This document shows, piece by piece, positions 36,322 to 46,520 of a stretch of DNA of 64,000 nt. How positions within the stretch are numbered: position 1 is the stretch's first letter; every line of letters begins with the position of its first letter. A program made the translations under genes and the position numbers. The notes under the pieces are model-generated. The model saw only the letters and a program-made list of their open reading frames with translations, had not been told where the DNA came from and ran no database searches. Source of the DNA: an uncultured Flavobacteriales bacterium (GTDB lineage: Bacteria > Bacteroidota > Bacteroidia > Flavobacteriales_D > Crocinitomicaceae); assembly GCA_943789205.1 (NCBI GenBank), contig CALSTG010000001.1, positions 1,974,435-2,038,434 on the forward strand. Reading direction: 5' to 3'.

Positions 36322-37875
36322 TTATTTTGCTTTCATTTCAATATACGGAATCAAAACTTCCTCCATTGAAATACCACCGTGCTGAAAAGTATTGCCATAG
36401 TAATTGACAAAATGATTGTAGTTGTTAGGGTAAACGAAAAAGTCTTGTTCTCTCGCAAATACAAATTCGCTAGACATTTTTTGTTTGGGAAGAAAACCAT
36501 CTTGTGGATTATTTACAACAAATACATCCTTATCTTTATATCCCAATCCACGACCTACTTTATATCTTAGGTTGGTGTTTGTGTTTCTCTCACCAGCAAT
36601 TTTAACAGGTTGATTAACTTTTATTGTTCCGTGGTCTGTAGTAATTACCAAATTCATCTTTTCTTCTGCGGCTTGCTTAATAACATCTAATAGTGGTGAA
36701 TGTTCAAGCCATGAAATTGTTAATGAGCGGTATGCAGATTCGTCATCCGCAAGCTCTCGAATGACCTCCATTTCAGTGCGTGCATGGGACAACATATCAA
36801 CAAAATTATATACAAGGAAATTGACATCGTTTTCTTTTAATTTATGAAATTGTTCAACAAGCTTTTTTCCAGCCTTAACGTTTGTGATTTTGTTGTAAGA
36901 CCAACGTAAATTAGATTTACCAAGTCTCTTTAAATTTGTTTCTAGAAGCTCTTTTTCATAGAGGTTTTTACTTCCCTCATCTTCTTCATTTTTCCAATAC
37001 TGAGGATATTTCTTTGCGATTTCTGATGGCATGAGACCTGCAAAAAAGGCATTTCGAGCATATTGTGTTGCAGTAGGTAAAATAGAAAATGCGACCTCTT
37101 CATGTTCTTTCACATAATACTGATTAAACACAGGTTCTAATACTTTCCATTGATCAAAACGAAGATTGTCTATAACCAACACCAGTGTTTTTGCATTGGA
37201 TTGCTTTTTTAAAATCCTTTCTTTTATAATGTTGTGAATAAATAAAGGGCTTTCTTCGATACCGTTTAACCAATCCAAGTAATTATTCTCTATAAAACTG
37301 CAAAATAGCTGGTTCGCCTCTTTTTTTTGCATCTCAAATATTTCGCTCATACCAGAGTCTTCAATTTTATCTAGCTGAAGCTCCCAATATACAAGTTTGG
37401 CATAAAGCTCTTTCCATTCCTCAGCATCTAATCTATTGTTAAGTTGCATGCCTAACTGTCTAAATTCCTGTCTGTAATTGAGACTTGTTTTATCGCTCAC
37501 CAATTGTCTTGCTTGAAGATTTTTCTTTAAGCTAATTAAGATTTGATTTTGATTTACAGGCTTGATGAGATAATCTGCTATTTTTGAACCTATTGCATCT
37601 TCCATTATATGCTCCTCCTCACTTTTTGTAATCATTACAACGGGAAGGTTTGGTTTTAGCTCTTTAATACGAGATAGTGTATCTAATCCAGAAAGCCCAG
37701 GCATATTCTCATCTAAGAAAACAATATCAAAGAAGGATTCTTGCACTTTTTCAAGTGCATCAAGCCCATTCGTAACACCTTGTACATCATATCCCTTTGA
37801 TTCTAAAAAAAGAATATGTGGTTTTAGAAGATCTATTTCGTCATCTGCCCAAAGTATATTTCCTGAATTAGTCAT
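36322..37875 (-). CDS. porX: PorX-type response regulator with PglZ domain
   Basis: This is a two-component response regulator that controls T9SS gene expression or function, normally paired with the sensor PorY. The receiver domain covers residues about 5-125, with the acidic pair Asp11-Asp12, phospho-acceptor Asp55 (FLDENMPG) and the Lys of YLIKPVN. The C-terminal PglZ/alkaline-phosphatase-like domain shows VLVIDNLRFDQW, TTDHGTIKV and FQHGGISMEEVLIP. The length of 517 residues matches PorX. No porY lies beside it, as is usual. The T9SS cargo genes at 6.7 and 15 kb are likely dependants of this system. Confidence 0.93.
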   Translation of the reverse strand: MTNSGNILWADDEIDLLKPHILFLESKGYDVQGVTNGLDALEKVQESFFDIVFLDENMPGLSGLDTLSRIKELKPNLPVVMITKSEEEHIMEDAIGSKIADYLIKPVNQNQILISLKKNLQARQLVSDKTSLNYRQEFRQLGMQLNNRLDAEEWKELYAKLVYWELQLDKIEDSGMSEIFEMQKKEANQLFCSFIENNYLDWLNGIEESPLFIHNIIKERILKKQSNAKTLVLVIDNLRFDQWKVLEPVFNQYYVKEHEEVAFSILPTATQYARNAFFAGLMPSEIAKKYPQYWKNEEDEGSKNLYEKELLETNLKRLGKSNLRWSYNKITNVKAGKKLVEQFHKLKENDVNFLVYNFVDMLSHARTEMEVIRELADDESAYRSLTISWLEHSPLLDVIKQAAEEKMNLVITTDHGTIKVNQPVKIAGERNTNTNLRYKVGRGLGYKDKDVFVVNNPQDGFLPKQKMSSEFVFAREQDFFVYPNNYNHFVNYYGNTFQHGGISMEEVLIPYIEMKAK

Positions 37876-37885
37876 TCTTTTACGT

Positions 37886-37893
37886 TATTTTTG
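37886..37893 (+). promoter_or_regulatory. Candidate -7 promoter box before HD gene
   Basis: TATTTTTG fits TAnnTTTG, 23 bases before the TTG start codon at 37917 in the divergent porX-HD spacer. Confidence 0.4.
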
Positions 37894-37916
37894 AGGTAAT
37901 TATTAAAAGTAAACAT

Positions 37917-39155
37917 TTGCAAGCGAATCGAAATCGAAACAACAAGAAGAAAATTATTAACGACCCTATCTATGGTTTTATTTCGATTCCCGATGAATTT
38001 ATTTTTGATGTCATTGAGCATCCATACATGCAAAGGCTTCGTAGGATTTCTCAACTTGGATTAAGTCATCTTGTATACCCCGGTGCAGTTCATACGCGGT
38101 TTCAACATGTTGTCGGTGCAATGCATCTTATGGGGAAAGCCATTAATGTGCTTGAGAACAAAGGATGTGAAATAAGCCCTGATGAAAAAAGAGCAGTGCT
38201 CCTGGCGATATTACTTCATGATATTGGACATGGACCATTTAGCCATGCGCTCGAGTTTGATATTGTAAAATCAGTAACTCACGAAGATATATCTGCTTAT
38301 TTCATCCAAAGTTTAGAACAGGCTTTTGGCTCAGATCTTAATCTAGCACTTAAAATTTTTGAGGATAAGCATGAAAAACCATTCCTGCATCAGCTTGTAT
38401 CAAGTCAACTTGATATGGACCGATTAGATTATTTGAATCGAGATAGCTTTTTTTCCGGTGTAAGTGAGGGTATTATTGGTAGTGATCGTCTAATTGAGAT
38501 GCTTGCTGTTCACAAGGGTCAGCTGGTACTTGAGGAAAAAGGTATTTATTCTGTAGAGAAATTTATCGTAGCTCGAAGATTAATGTATTGGCAGGTGTAC
38601 TTGCATAAAACGGTTGTTGCAGCGGAGTACATGCTCATTTATGCTTTAAGAAGAGCCAAGTGGTTGGCTAGAAATGGCATTAATGTTTTCAGCAGCCCAG
38701 CATTATCCTTTTTTCTTAATAAAGACCTCTCAAAACAGGAATTTGAAAATGATAAAAGCGTTCTGGAAAATTTTGCCGCGCTTGATGATTACGATATTCT
38801 ACAAAGCTTGAAGGTTTGGTCAAATCATAAGGATGCAACACTTAAGTTTTTATCGTCATCTATTGTAAACCGAAAACTTTTTAAGATCGAGATCGCTAAA
38901 GAACCATTTTCAGATAAAACGATTGCTTCGGTTAAAAATAAATTGTTAGCAACTGGAGCATTTAGTGAAATGGATTTAAGCTTTTTGGTTTTCTCGGATA
39001 AATTGGTTAATAAAGCTTACAACCAAAAATTTCAAAATATCAATTTGCTTATGAAGACAGGAGAAATAGTAGACTTGTCTGAGGCATCAGATAATTTGAA
39101 TATCTCGGCGCTTGCCAGACCTGTAGAGAAGTATTTTCTCTGCTATCCGAGATAA
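37917..39155 (+). CDS. HD-domain metal-dependent phosphohydrolase
   Basis: The 412-residue protein is related to dGTPase-like HD hydrolases. It has INDPIYGFISIP at the N-terminus, HTRFQHVVGAMHL, LHDIGHGPFSH (HD pair at about 101) and SSQLDMDRLDYLNRD, the full metal-site set H...HD...D. The next ATG would cut off the conserved N-terminus, so TTG at 37917 is taken as start. The substrate (dNTP or another nucleotide) is not determined. It faces away from porX and ends one base before the convergent gene's stop. Confidence 0.88.
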   Translation: MQANRNRNNKKKIINDPIYGFISIPDEFIFDVIEHPYMQRLRRISQLGLSHLVYPGAVHTRFQHVVGAMHLMGKAINVLENKGCEISPDEKRAVLLAILLHDIGHGPFSHALEFDIVKSVTHEDISAYFIQSLEQAFGSDLNLALKIFEDKHEKPFLHQLVSSQLDMDRLDYLNRDSFFSGVSEGIIGSDRLIEMLAVHKGQLVLEEKGIYSVEKFIVARRLMYWQVYLHKTVVAAEYMLIYALRRAKWLARNGINVFSSPALSFFLNKDLSKQEFENDKSVLENFAALDDYDILQSLKVWSNHKDATLKFLSSSIVNRKLFKIEIAKEPFSDKTIASVKNKLLATGAFSEMDLSFLVFSDKLVNKAYNQKFQNINLLMKTGEIVDLSEASDNLNISALARPVEKYFLCYPR

Positions 39156-39156
39156 A

Positions 39157-39801
39157 TTATTCTATTTTTAATTTACCCTCTTTCCAATCTTTAACGAGCT
39201 TAGCCCAAGAGTAAGGATTTAATAAATTATTTACAGGAAGCTGTCCATTTGTATACAGCTTTGTGTTGCGTTGATTGGCTAGGAGTCCACTTGCCAATGA
39301 AGCGTCTGCATCAAGTCTTGCGGCAACAAATGCAAGAGATTCACCTGACAATTCTCGTTGAGCGCGTCTTATCGCATCGTCATACGGTTGCATCTCAACA
39401 AAGAATTTTGCAAAATCTTCTTTCGACGGCCAAGGATAAACTGTAACTTCTGGTAAGTTAATGGTGTCTTGCTGAAGCATGTGAATAATACTGTATCGGT
39501 TTTCTTTTAGTGAATCTGGAACAATGTAAGTGGATGTTTTGTAACCGTAGTAGGAAAAAAACAAAGTATCACCTGGAAAAGATACCATGGAGAAATAACC
39601 ATAATAATCTGCGATTACACCCCGACCTATAGACTTGTCATAAACTGTTATATATGGCATTGGGGTAAGGTCCTGTTCAGATACAACAACGCCTGAAAGC
39701 TGAAGCATTCGGGTTGTATCGATGTCTTGTCGTTGACCGAACGATTCCTTTGCAAGCACTGCTAAACATAGCATTAAAATAAACTGGTATGCCTTTTTCA
39801 C
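39157..39801 (-). CDS. Secreted protein with carboxypeptidase-regulatory-like domain
   Basis: The 214-residue product has a signal peptide (about 1-22, ends SFGQ), then an Ig-like carboxypeptidase-regulatory-like fold (about 34-115) with LQLSGVVVSEQDLTPMPYITVYD and VIADYYGYFSMVSFPGDTLFFSYYGY, a module common in TonB-dependent proteins of Bacteroidota. The C-terminal half is helical (EDFAKFFVEMQPYDDAIRRAQREL) and unrecognised. A periplasmic or surface location is expected. No receptor barrel follows, so it is a stand-alone protein. Confidence 0.75.
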   Translation of the reverse strand: MKKAYQFILMLCLAVLAKESFGQRQDIDTTRMLQLSGVVVSEQDLTPMPYITVYDKSIGRGVIADYYGYFSMVSFPGDTLFFSYYGYKTSTYIVPDSLKENRYSIIHMLQQDTINLPEVTVYPWPSKEDFAKFFVEMQPYDDAIRRAQRELSGESLAFVAARLDADASLASGLLANQRNTKLYTNGQLPVNNLLNPYSWAKLVKDWKEGKLKIE

Positions 39802-39898
39802 AGGGCAAGTTTACAGAATTAATAGTTCGGATTCAAAAAATTGCAGAATATTAACATTAGTAATGCGCTGTTAATTCTTATCTGAAGGCTTTTTTTTC

Positions 39899-39906
39899 TA
39901 AATTTG
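39899..39906 (+). promoter_or_regulatory. Candidate -7 promoter box of guaB
   Basis: TAAATTTG fits TAnnTTTG and lies 30 bases before the ATG at 39937. It overlaps the in-frame TTG at 39904, which therefore cannot be the start codon. Confidence 0.5.
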
Positions 39907-39936
39907 CAAGAATTTATTTTCACTAATAGGTTCATT

Positions 39937-41409
39937 ATGTCTCTAAAAAATTTAACTCAAATTCAAGAAGGTTTAACCTACGACGATGTTCTTTTGGTAC
40001 CAGCTTATTCTGAGGTTTTACCGCGCGATGTGCGCTTGACAAGTGCATTTTCTAGAAATATCCAACTTAATACCCCTATAGTTTCAGCTGCAATGGATAC
40101 AGTTACTGAAGCCAATATGGCAATTGCTATTGCACAACAGGGTGGCATTGGGGTGGTTCACAAGAATATGACCATCGAAGATCAAGCTAAAAATGTCAGA
40201 AAGGTAAAAAGATCAGAGAGTGGTATGATTATCGACCCGATTACATTGCACCAAAATGCTGTAGTAAGTGATGCGCTTCTTTTGATGAAAGAGAATAGCA
40301 TTGGAGGTATTCCTGTTGTTGACGAGGACAAGAAGTTAATTGGAATTGTAACGAATAGAGATTTGAGATTTGAAAAAAACATTCAACGTCCGATACAAGA
40401 AGTAATGACTTCAGAAAATTTAATCACTACGCTTGAATCAATATCATTAAGCAATGCTGAGGTTATTCTTCAAGAAAACAGAATTGAAAAGCTTCCAGTC
40501 ATTGATGCATCGAACAGATTAATAGGACTTATTACTTACAGAGATATTATTAAGGTCAAAGAGCATCCTACCTCATGTAAGGATAGTCTCGGCCGGCTTA
40601 GGGTTGCAGCGGCTGTAGGTGTCACTGATGATACCATAGAGCGGGTAGAGAAATTAGTTGAAGCAGGTGTTGATGCTATTGTTATAGATACGGCACACGG
40701 TCATACAAAAGGTGTGGTAACCAAATTAAAAGAAGTAAAATCTAAATTTCCAAATTTAGACGTAGTTGTTGGTAATATTGCTTCGCCTGAAGCGGCGAAA
40801 TATTTGGTTGAAGCTGGTGCAGACGCAGTAAAGGTAGGTATCGGCCCAGGTTCTATATGTACCACACGAATCATTGCTGGGGTTGGAGTGCCACAATTGA
40901 CAGCTGTCAATGAGGTGGCAAACGCCATTGAAGGTTCTGGAGTTCCCGTTATTGCTGATGGCGGCATACGGTATACAGGTGATATTGTAAAAGCACTTGC
41001 TGCTGGAGCAGACTCTGTTATGCTTGGTTCAATGTTCGCAGGGGTAGAGGAATCTCCGGGTGAAACAATCATATACGAAGGAAGAAAGTTTAAGTCATAT
41101 CGTGGTATGGGTTCCATAGAAGCTATGCAGCAAGGCTCAAAAGATCGTTATTTTCAAGATGCTGAGGATGATGTTAAAAAACTAGTACCAGAAGGTATTT
41201 CTGGACGGGTGCCATATAAAGGTAAACTCGCTGAGGTGATGTATCAAGTAATCGGTGGTATCAGAGCTGGTATGGGTTATTGTGGCTCACCAACCGTAAA
41301 TGAATTAAAAGGATCGAAATTTGTTAGAATCACTTCTGCCGGTGTTCGAGAATCGCATCCGCATGATGTTTCTATAACTAGAGAGGCACCAAACTACAGT
41401 ATCAAATAA
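39937..41409 (+). CDS. guaB: Inosine-5'-monophosphate dehydrogenase
   Basis: It oxidises IMP to XMP with NAD, the committed step of GMP synthesis. The 490-residue enzyme (from ATG 39937) has [14 protein letters not shown], two CBS domains (about 95-205), the catalytic loop [13 protein letters not shown] with Cys308, [15 protein letters not shown] (phosphate binding) and the flap MGSIEAM. It is followed 14 bases later by the periplasmic isomerase genes, although a functional link is not obvious. Confidence 0.96.
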   Translation: MSLKNLTQIQEGLTYDDVLLVPAYSEVLPRDVRLTSAFSRNIQLNTPIVSAAMDTVTEANMAIAIAQQGGIGVVHKNMTIEDQAKNVRKVKRSESGMIIDPITLHQNAVVSDALLLMKENSIGGIPVVDEDKKLIGIVTNRDLRFEKNIQRPIQEVMTSENLITTLESISLSNAEVILQENRIEKLPVIDASNRLIGLITYRDIIKVKEHPTSCKDSLGRLRVAAAVGVTDDTIERVEKLVEAGVDAIVIDTAHGHTKGVVTKLKEVKSKFPNLDVVVGNIASPEAAKYLVEAGADAVKVGIGPGSICTTRIIAGVGVPQLTAVNEVANAIEGSGVPVIADGGIRYTGDIVKALAAGADSVMLGSMFAGVEESPGETIIYEGRKFKSYRGMGSIEAMQQGSKDRYFQDAEDDVKKLVPEGISGRVPYKGKLAEVMYQVIGGIRAGMGYCGSPTVNELKGSKFVRITSAGVRESHPHDVSITREAPNYSIK

Positions 41410-41423
41410 AAAAAATTCAAAAA

Positions 41424-43382
41424 ATGCTAAACAGAATATTTCTTCTTACTTCAATACTTTTTATTTCAATTTTAAATTTAACAGCTCAAGATGAGGTTGT
41501 GATGGAAATAAATGGTCAAAAAGTTACAAAAAGTGAATTTCTTCAGATTTATCTCAAAAACAATGACAATCCAAAATATGATAAAGCTGCTTTAGACGAA
41601 TACATGGATCTCTTTACAAAATTCAAGCTTAAGGTTGCAGAGGCTGAGGCTTTGGGATATGACACTATTCCGAAACTGAAAAAAGAACTAGAAGGTTATA
41701 GAAAACAGTTGGCTTTGCCGTATTTAATTGATAGCGTTGAGAATAAAGCAATGGTTGCACAAGCATATGATCGATTGCAGAACGAAGTTCGTGCATCTCA
41801 CATATTAATTAGGTTGAAACCATCAGCTTCGGCAAAGGACACTGCAAAGGCCTACAATAGACTCATGGAACTTCGAGAACGAATTACAAAAGGAGAAGAT
41901 TTTGAGCTTGTAGCCCGTTCAAAGAATGGTACAGAAGGTAAAGCGGTGGATTTAGGTTTCTTTACAGCATTTCAAATGCTCTACTCTTTTGAGGAAACGG
42001 CATATACAACTCCAGTTGGTGATGTATCAATGCCATTTAGAACTAAATATGGTTATCATATTTTACAAGTCACGGATAAACGTCCTGCACGCGGTACAAT
42101 TAAATGTGCTCATTTAATGATTTCTTCACCTTCAGAGTCTGGAGAAGCGGATCAGAAAAGTGCTGAACGAAAAATAAATGAGATTTACGAATTGCTCAGT
42201 GATTCTTTATCTGATAAAAAGTGGAAGGATTACGTTGCGAAATATTCAGATGATCCCTCTTCTTCAAGAAAAGGTGGAGACCTTCCAGTTTTTGGATCCG
42301 GAACTTCTCAAAGAATGGTGCCTATTTTTGAAGATGCCGCATTTGCTATTAAGGAAGATGGTGCTATTTCGGAACCTATAAAAACAGATTATGGTTATCA
42401 TATAATTCGACGTATAGAATGGAATGATTTACGGTCTTTTGAAGAAATGAAAAAAGAACTTCAAAAGCGTGTAAATAAAGATGAACGCTCCAAAAAAACA
42501 CAAGATGTATTTGTGTCTAAACTGAAAGATAAATATGGTTTTGCAGAAGGCGAAAAGCAGTACCTAGAATGGTTTATCGAAAATCTTGACTCATCCTTTT
42601 TTATTGGTAATTGGAAGGCTGAAAACCTCAAGGTAGATAACGTTTTATTTTCCATTGGTGATAAGAACTTTAGACAAATGGATTTTGCCGGTCATTTGCG
42701 TAAAACATTTCGAAATGGCAGAGGCAAGTCATTTGAAAGTATTGTTGACACGCAATATAAATTATGGGTGAAAAAAGGGATTTTAGCTTACGAAGAGTCG
42801 ATGCTTTCCGATAAATACCCTGAGTATAAAGCTCTTGTTCAGGAATATCATGACGGTATTATCTTATACGAAGTAATGTCCGATAAGGTATGGAACAAAG
42901 CGGTAAAAGACACCACAGGTTTAAAGGCGTATTATCAAACTCAGAAATCAAAGTACATGTGGCCTGATCGCATTGATGCAACAATATATATATGTGCTTC
43001 AAGTGAAATCTCTGACAAGGTTTTTAAGATGCTCAAGAAGAGAAAGAACAACAGTAAAGTAATTTTGGAGGAAATTAACAAGGATTCAGAGCTGAACCTC
43101 AATGTCAAAATGAATAAGTATATTCAAAAAGCAACACCATTCTTGAAAGGTAAAAAGTTTGAGAATGGTAGAAATGAAGGGTATGAGTTTGAAGATAAAT
43201 ATTATGTTGTGGTAGTTAATGAGCAGCTTCAAGAAATGCCAAAAGAATTGAAAGAAATCAAAGGTGCCGTAATTTCTGATTATCAAAATCATTTAGAGAA
43301 ATATTGGATGAAAGAGCTTGTAGAAAAGTATCCGGTAAAGGTTTATGATAATGTCCTTTATAATTTAGGAGCTCATGAGTAG
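41424..43382 (+). CDS. Periplasmic PpiC-type peptidyl-prolyl isomerase (two parvulin domains)
   Basis: The 652-residue exported protein has a signal peptide of about 22 residues (ends LTAQ) and a SurA-like N-terminal helical domain ([22 protein letters not shown]). Two parvulin domains follow: [10 protein letters not shown]...[10 protein letters not shown] (about 122-215) and [10 protein letters not shown]...[10 protein letters not shown] (about 228-335). A long C-terminal chaperone-like region comes last. It should help outer-membrane protein folding in the periplasm. Its stop overlaps the start of the next isomerase gene by 8 bases, so the two are coupled. Confidence 0.88.
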   Translation: MLNRIFLLTSILFISILNLTAQDEVVMEINGQKVTKSEFLQIYLKNNDNPKYDKAALDEYMDLFTKFKLKVAEAEALGYDTIPKLKKELEGYRKQLALPYLIDSVENKAMVAQAYDRLQNEVRASHILIRLKPSASAKDTAKAYNRLMELRERITKGEDFELVARSKNGTEGKAVDLGFFTAFQMLYSFEETAYTTPVGDVSMPFRTKYGYHILQVTDKRPARGTIKCAHLMISSPSESGEADQKSAERKINEIYELLSDSLSDKKWKDYVAKYSDDPSSSRKGGDLPVFGSGTSQRMVPIFEDAAFAIKEDGAISEPIKTDYGYHIIRRIEWNDLRSFEEMKKELQKRVNKDERSKKTQDVFVSKLKDKYGFAEGEKQYLEWFIENLDSSFFIGNWKAENLKVDNVLFSIGDKNFRQMDFAGHLRKTFRNGRGKSFESIVDTQYKLWVKKGILAYEESMLSDKYPEYKALVQEYHDGIILYEVMSDKVWNKAVKDTTGLKAYYQTQKSKYMWPDRIDATIYICASSEISDKVFKMLKKRKNNSKVILEEINKDSELNLNVKMNKYIQKATPFLKGKKFENGRNEGYEFEDKYYVVVVNEQLQEMPKELKEIKGAVISDYQNHLEKYWMKELVEKYPVKVYDNVLYNLGAHE

Positions 43383-44733
43383 AGTCCTACTTTTTTCTTT
43401 TTTATTTTCCGCTGGTATTATTTCGGCCCAACCCGGTAAGCTTGTGAATAATGTAGTGGCTCAAGTCGGAGACAATATTATTCTTCTGTCCGATCTTGAG
43501 CAGCAACAACTTCAGGCACGTCAATCTGAAATGGAGGTTGACTACGATTTTTCTTGCAATGTGCTTGAACAATTAATGATTCAAGAATTGCTTGTGAATC
43601 AGGCCAAACTGGACAGTATTATTGTTTCTGATGAACAAGTTGACGCGGAGATGGAAAATCGATTGCGAATAATTGAAAATAAAATGGGCGGGCGAGAAGC
43701 ATTAGAAGCTTTTTATGAAAAATCAACCGCTCAAATTAAAAATGAATTTCGATCCGTTATTAAGGATAAAATATTAGCGCAAGAAATGGAGCGAACTATA
43801 ACAAGTGCTGTCTCTGTTACACCGAAAGAAGTTTCTTCATTTTTTAATTCTTTACCAAAAGACAGTATACCATTTATCAATATGAAGCTCAGCTTTCAAC
43901 AAATTGTAATGTACCCGGAGATCACTAAAGCAGATAAACTGCGGGCAATGGAGGAACTTCAAGATATTCAAGAACAAATATTAGTTCAAGGTAAATCATT
44001 TGAAACCATGGCTCGAATTCATTCTGATGATCCAGGGAGTGGCTCACAAGGAGGAAAAATACAAGCCTCAAAAGGAATGATGGTTCCCCAGTTCGAAGCA
44101 GCAGTATTTCGATTATCTGTTGGTGAGGTCTCAGAAATAATTGAGACCCAGTATGGGTTTCATATTATAAAATTGGTTTCGAGGAAGGGTGAAGATTATG
44201 AATGTTTACATATTCTTAATATGCCCGAGTTTAGCAATGATGCGATAAATGATGCATCCATTAAAATGGAGGAATGTTATAAAAAGCTAGACCAAAATGA
44301 AATAACATGGTCAGAAGCGGTTTCGCTATATTCTAATGATGACAGAACCATGCAGAATCAAGGTGTCATAACAAATCCGATTACGGGAGATCAAACCTGG
44401 GACATGGAAGATTTGAATCAGGTAGATCAGCAAATTTATCTTCTTACAGATGCTATGGAGAAAGGAGATATAACCAGTCCAAATCTTTATGTAGATATCT
44501 TTGAACGCAAACAAGGTATTAGAATTGTTAGGCTAAAAGAACGTTTTGAACCTCACCAAGCCAATCTTAAAGATGACTACGCTTTAATTAAAGCTGCAGC
44601 TGAGAATGACAAAAAGCAAAGAACTACCGCGAAATGGGTGGATTCTAAAATATTTAATGCCTTTATAAGAATTGATGAGAATTATCAAAGCTGTGGCTTT
44701 CAGCATCAATGGCTTCCTACTCTAAATAAATAA
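43375..44733 (+). CDS. SurA-like periplasmic peptidyl-prolyl isomerase
   Basis: The 452-residue protein has a signal peptide (ends ISAQ, about residue 18), a SurA_N-type chaperone segment beginning [20 protein letters not shown], a parvulin domain (about 170-268) with [36 protein letters not shown] and YGFHIIKLV, and a weaker second parvulin-like region near 270-390. This matches the SurA architecture for outer-membrane protein biogenesis. The pair of PpiC proteins followed by MoxR is a common Bacteroidota arrangement. Confidence 0.88.
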   Translation: MSRVLLFSFLFSAGIISAQPGKLVNNVVAQVGDNIILLSDLEQQQLQARQSEMEVDYDFSCNVLEQLMIQELLVNQAKLDSIIVSDEQVDAEMENRLRIIENKMGGREALEAFYEKSTAQIKNEFRSVIKDKILAQEMERTITSAVSVTPKEVSSFFNSLPKDSIPFINMKLSFQQIVMYPEITKADKLRAMEELQDIQEQILVQGKSFETMARIHSDDPGSGSQGGKIQASKGMMVPQFEAAVFRLSVGEVSEIIETQYGFHIIKLVSRKGEDYECLHILNMPEFSNDAINDASIKMEECYKKLDQNEITWSEAVSLYSNDDRTMQNQGVITNPITGDQTWDMEDLNQVDQQIYLLTDAMEKGDITSPNLYVDIFERKQGIRIVRLKERFEPHQANLKDDYALIKAAAENDKKQRTTAKWVDSKIFNAFIRIDENYQSCGFQHQWLPTLNK

Positions 44734-44737
44734 TAAC

Positions 44738-45691
44738 ATGTCAGACAAAGATAAAATAGATGAACTCGTTGTAAGCTATAATCGTTTAAAGTCTGAAATT
44801 GCCAAGATCGTTGTAGGGCAAGATGAGGTTATAGACCAGGTATGTATTAGTATTTTATCTCGTGCCCATTGTTTACTTGTAGGCGTTCCCGGATTGGCTA
44901 AAACATTATTGGTCAATACGATAGCACAGACGCTTGGATTGAGTTTCAATCGTATTCAGTTTACACCAGATTTAATGCCTTCAGATATTATAGGCTCAGA
45001 AATTTTGGATGAGAATAAAGGATTTAAATTTATTAATGGTCCAATTTTTTCTAATGTTATTTTAGCGGATGAAATTAACAGAACCCCACCCAAAACACAA
45101 TCCGCACTTCTAGAAGCTATGCAAGAAAGAAGTGTAACAGCAGCGGGTACGACGTATAAGTTACCGAATCCATTTTTCGTATTGGCCACCCAGAATCCAA
45201 TCGAACAGGAAGGAACATATCCTCTACCAGAGGCTCAGCTTGACCGTTTTATGTTTAATGTATGGGTAGACTACCCAACTTATGAGGAGGAGCTTGAAAT
45301 CGTCAAAAAAACGACTTCTGACCAGCGTGAATCCCTTGATGTTATATTGACTACGGAACAGATTATTGCTTATCAAGATTTGATAAGGAGAATCCCAGTC
45401 GCAGATAATGTTTTAGAGTATGCCGTTTCACTTGTAGCGAAAACTAGGTTGGATAATGATAAGACCACTCCATTAACCGAGAAGTATATCACATGGGGTG
45501 CCGGTCCGAGAGCTTCGCAATATTTAATTGTTGGGGCAAAGTGTTATGCTGCGTTGAGAGGAAAATATTCTCCTGATATTGAGGATGTGAAAGCCATAGC
45601 TAAACCAATTTTGCGTCATCGATTGGTTCGTAATTATCGAGCCGATGCCGAAGGTTACTCAATGGATCGAATTATTGAAGAGTTGCTTTAA
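44738..45691 (+). CDS. MoxR-family AAA+ ATPase
   Basis: The 317-residue MoxR ATPase has Walker A GVPGLAKT (49-56), Walker B VILADEINRTPPKTQSALLEAMQE (about 107-130) and the sensor-1 ATQNPIEQEGTYPLPEAQLDRF signature. MoxR proteins act as chaperones with DUF58/vWA partners, and a DUF58 gene is found at 3054 rather than next door. It starts 4 bases after the SurA-like gene. Its stop overlaps the stop of the convergent mazG by 4 bases. Confidence 0.93.
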   Translation: MSDKDKIDELVVSYNRLKSEIAKIVVGQDEVIDQVCISILSRAHCLLVGVPGLAKTLLVNTIAQTLGLSFNRIQFTPDLMPSDIIGSEILDENKGFKFINGPIFSNVILADEINRTPPKTQSALLEAMQERSVTAAGTTYKLPNPFFVLATQNPIEQEGTYPLPEAQLDRFMFNVWVDYPTYEEELEIVKKTTSDQRESLDVILTTEQIIAYQDLIRRIPVADNVLEYAVSLVAKTRLDNDKTTPLTEKYITWGAGPRASQYLIVGAKCYAALRGKYSPDIEDVKAIAKPILRHRLVRNYRADAEGYSMDRIIEELL

Positions 45692-46470
45692 GAAGTACTT
45701 TCTTTCTTTAAGCTGATTTTAGCGCGTTCCCAAAATTGATCCATGTCTGCTAGACTCATTTCATCAATGCTTTGATCTTCTTCAAGTATCATCTTTTCCA
45801 TTAACTGAAAGCGCGTAATAAATTTAAGATTGGTTTTTGACAATGCGGACTCAGGAGAGATATTCACAAATCGTGCGTAATTAACCAGTGAAAAAAGTAG
45901 GTCTCCAAATTCTTCTTCTTGTGCTTTCGAGTTTTTAGATACTTCATATTCAAACTCTTTTAGCTCCTCTTTTACCTTTTTCCAAACGTCTTCTGCATGC
46001 TCCCATTCAAATCCGATGCCCTTTACTTTCTCTTGAATTCTTGTAGCTTTAACCAGTGAAGGTAGGGAGGAAGGGACTCCTGAAAGAACAGATTTTTTTC
46101 CTTCCTTGAGTTTTAGCTTTTCCCAATTCGATTTGACCTCTTCCTCATTAGCAACTTTAACATCTCCATAGATGTGTGGGTGGCGATGAATGAGTTTTTC
46201 ACAAACACTATTCAAAGCATCAGTAATTGTAAAGGCTTTTTGCTCTGTGGCGATTTTACAATAGAAAACCATGTGAAGCAGCAGGTCACCGATTTCACCT
46301 TTCAGTTCTTGTAAATCATTTTTCGTAATGGCATCTGCAAGCTCATAAGTTTCCTCTATAGTTAGATTCCTCAGAGATTCCAAGGTTTGCTTTTGATCCC
46401 AAGGACATTGTTCTCGAAGATCATCCATTATATTTAAAAGGCGCTCGAAGGCTTTCAGTCGTGGATCCAT
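45688..46470 (-). CDS. mazG: Nucleoside triphosphate pyrophosphohydrolase MazG
   Basis: It cleaves (d)NTPs to NMP and pyrophosphate, cleaning the nucleotide pool. The 260-residue length and two MazG modules match the full-length form: DLREQCPWDQKQTLESL with TIEETYELADAI (about 16-55) and FEWEHAEDVWKKVKEEL with EEEFGDLLFSLVNYAR (about 173-220), each with the acidic metal-binding ExxE and ExxD pairs. Confidence 0.93.
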   Translation of the reverse strand: MDPRLKAFERLLNIMDDLREQCPWDQKQTLESLRNLTIEETYELADAITKNDLQELKGEIGDLLLHMVFYCKIATEQKAFTITDALNSVCEKLIHRHPHIYGDVKVANEEEVKSNWEKLKLKEGKKSVLSGVPSSLPSLVKATRIQEKVKGIGFEWEHAEDVWKKVKEELKEFEYEVSKNSKAQEEEFGDLLFSLVNYARFVNISPESALSKTNLKFITRFQLMEKMILEEDQSIDEMSLADMDQFWERAKISLKKESTS

Positions 46471-46507
46471 ATAGAATGTAAAAGTAAGATTTATCCTTTT
46501 GAATCCT

Positions 46508-46515
46508 TAACTTTG
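46508..46515 (+). promoter_or_regulatory. Candidate -7 promoter box before PagL-like gene
   Basis: TAACTTTG matches TAnnTTTG and ends 5 bases before the ATG at 46521, implying a leaderless or nearly leaderless transcript. A -33 TTG is not clear. Confidence 0.45.
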
Positions 46516-46520
46516 AATAA

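Noticed and set aside
39904-39936. TTG start for guaB
   Set aside because: It overlaps the -7 promoter box (39899-39906), and ATG at 39937 gives the normal N-terminus.
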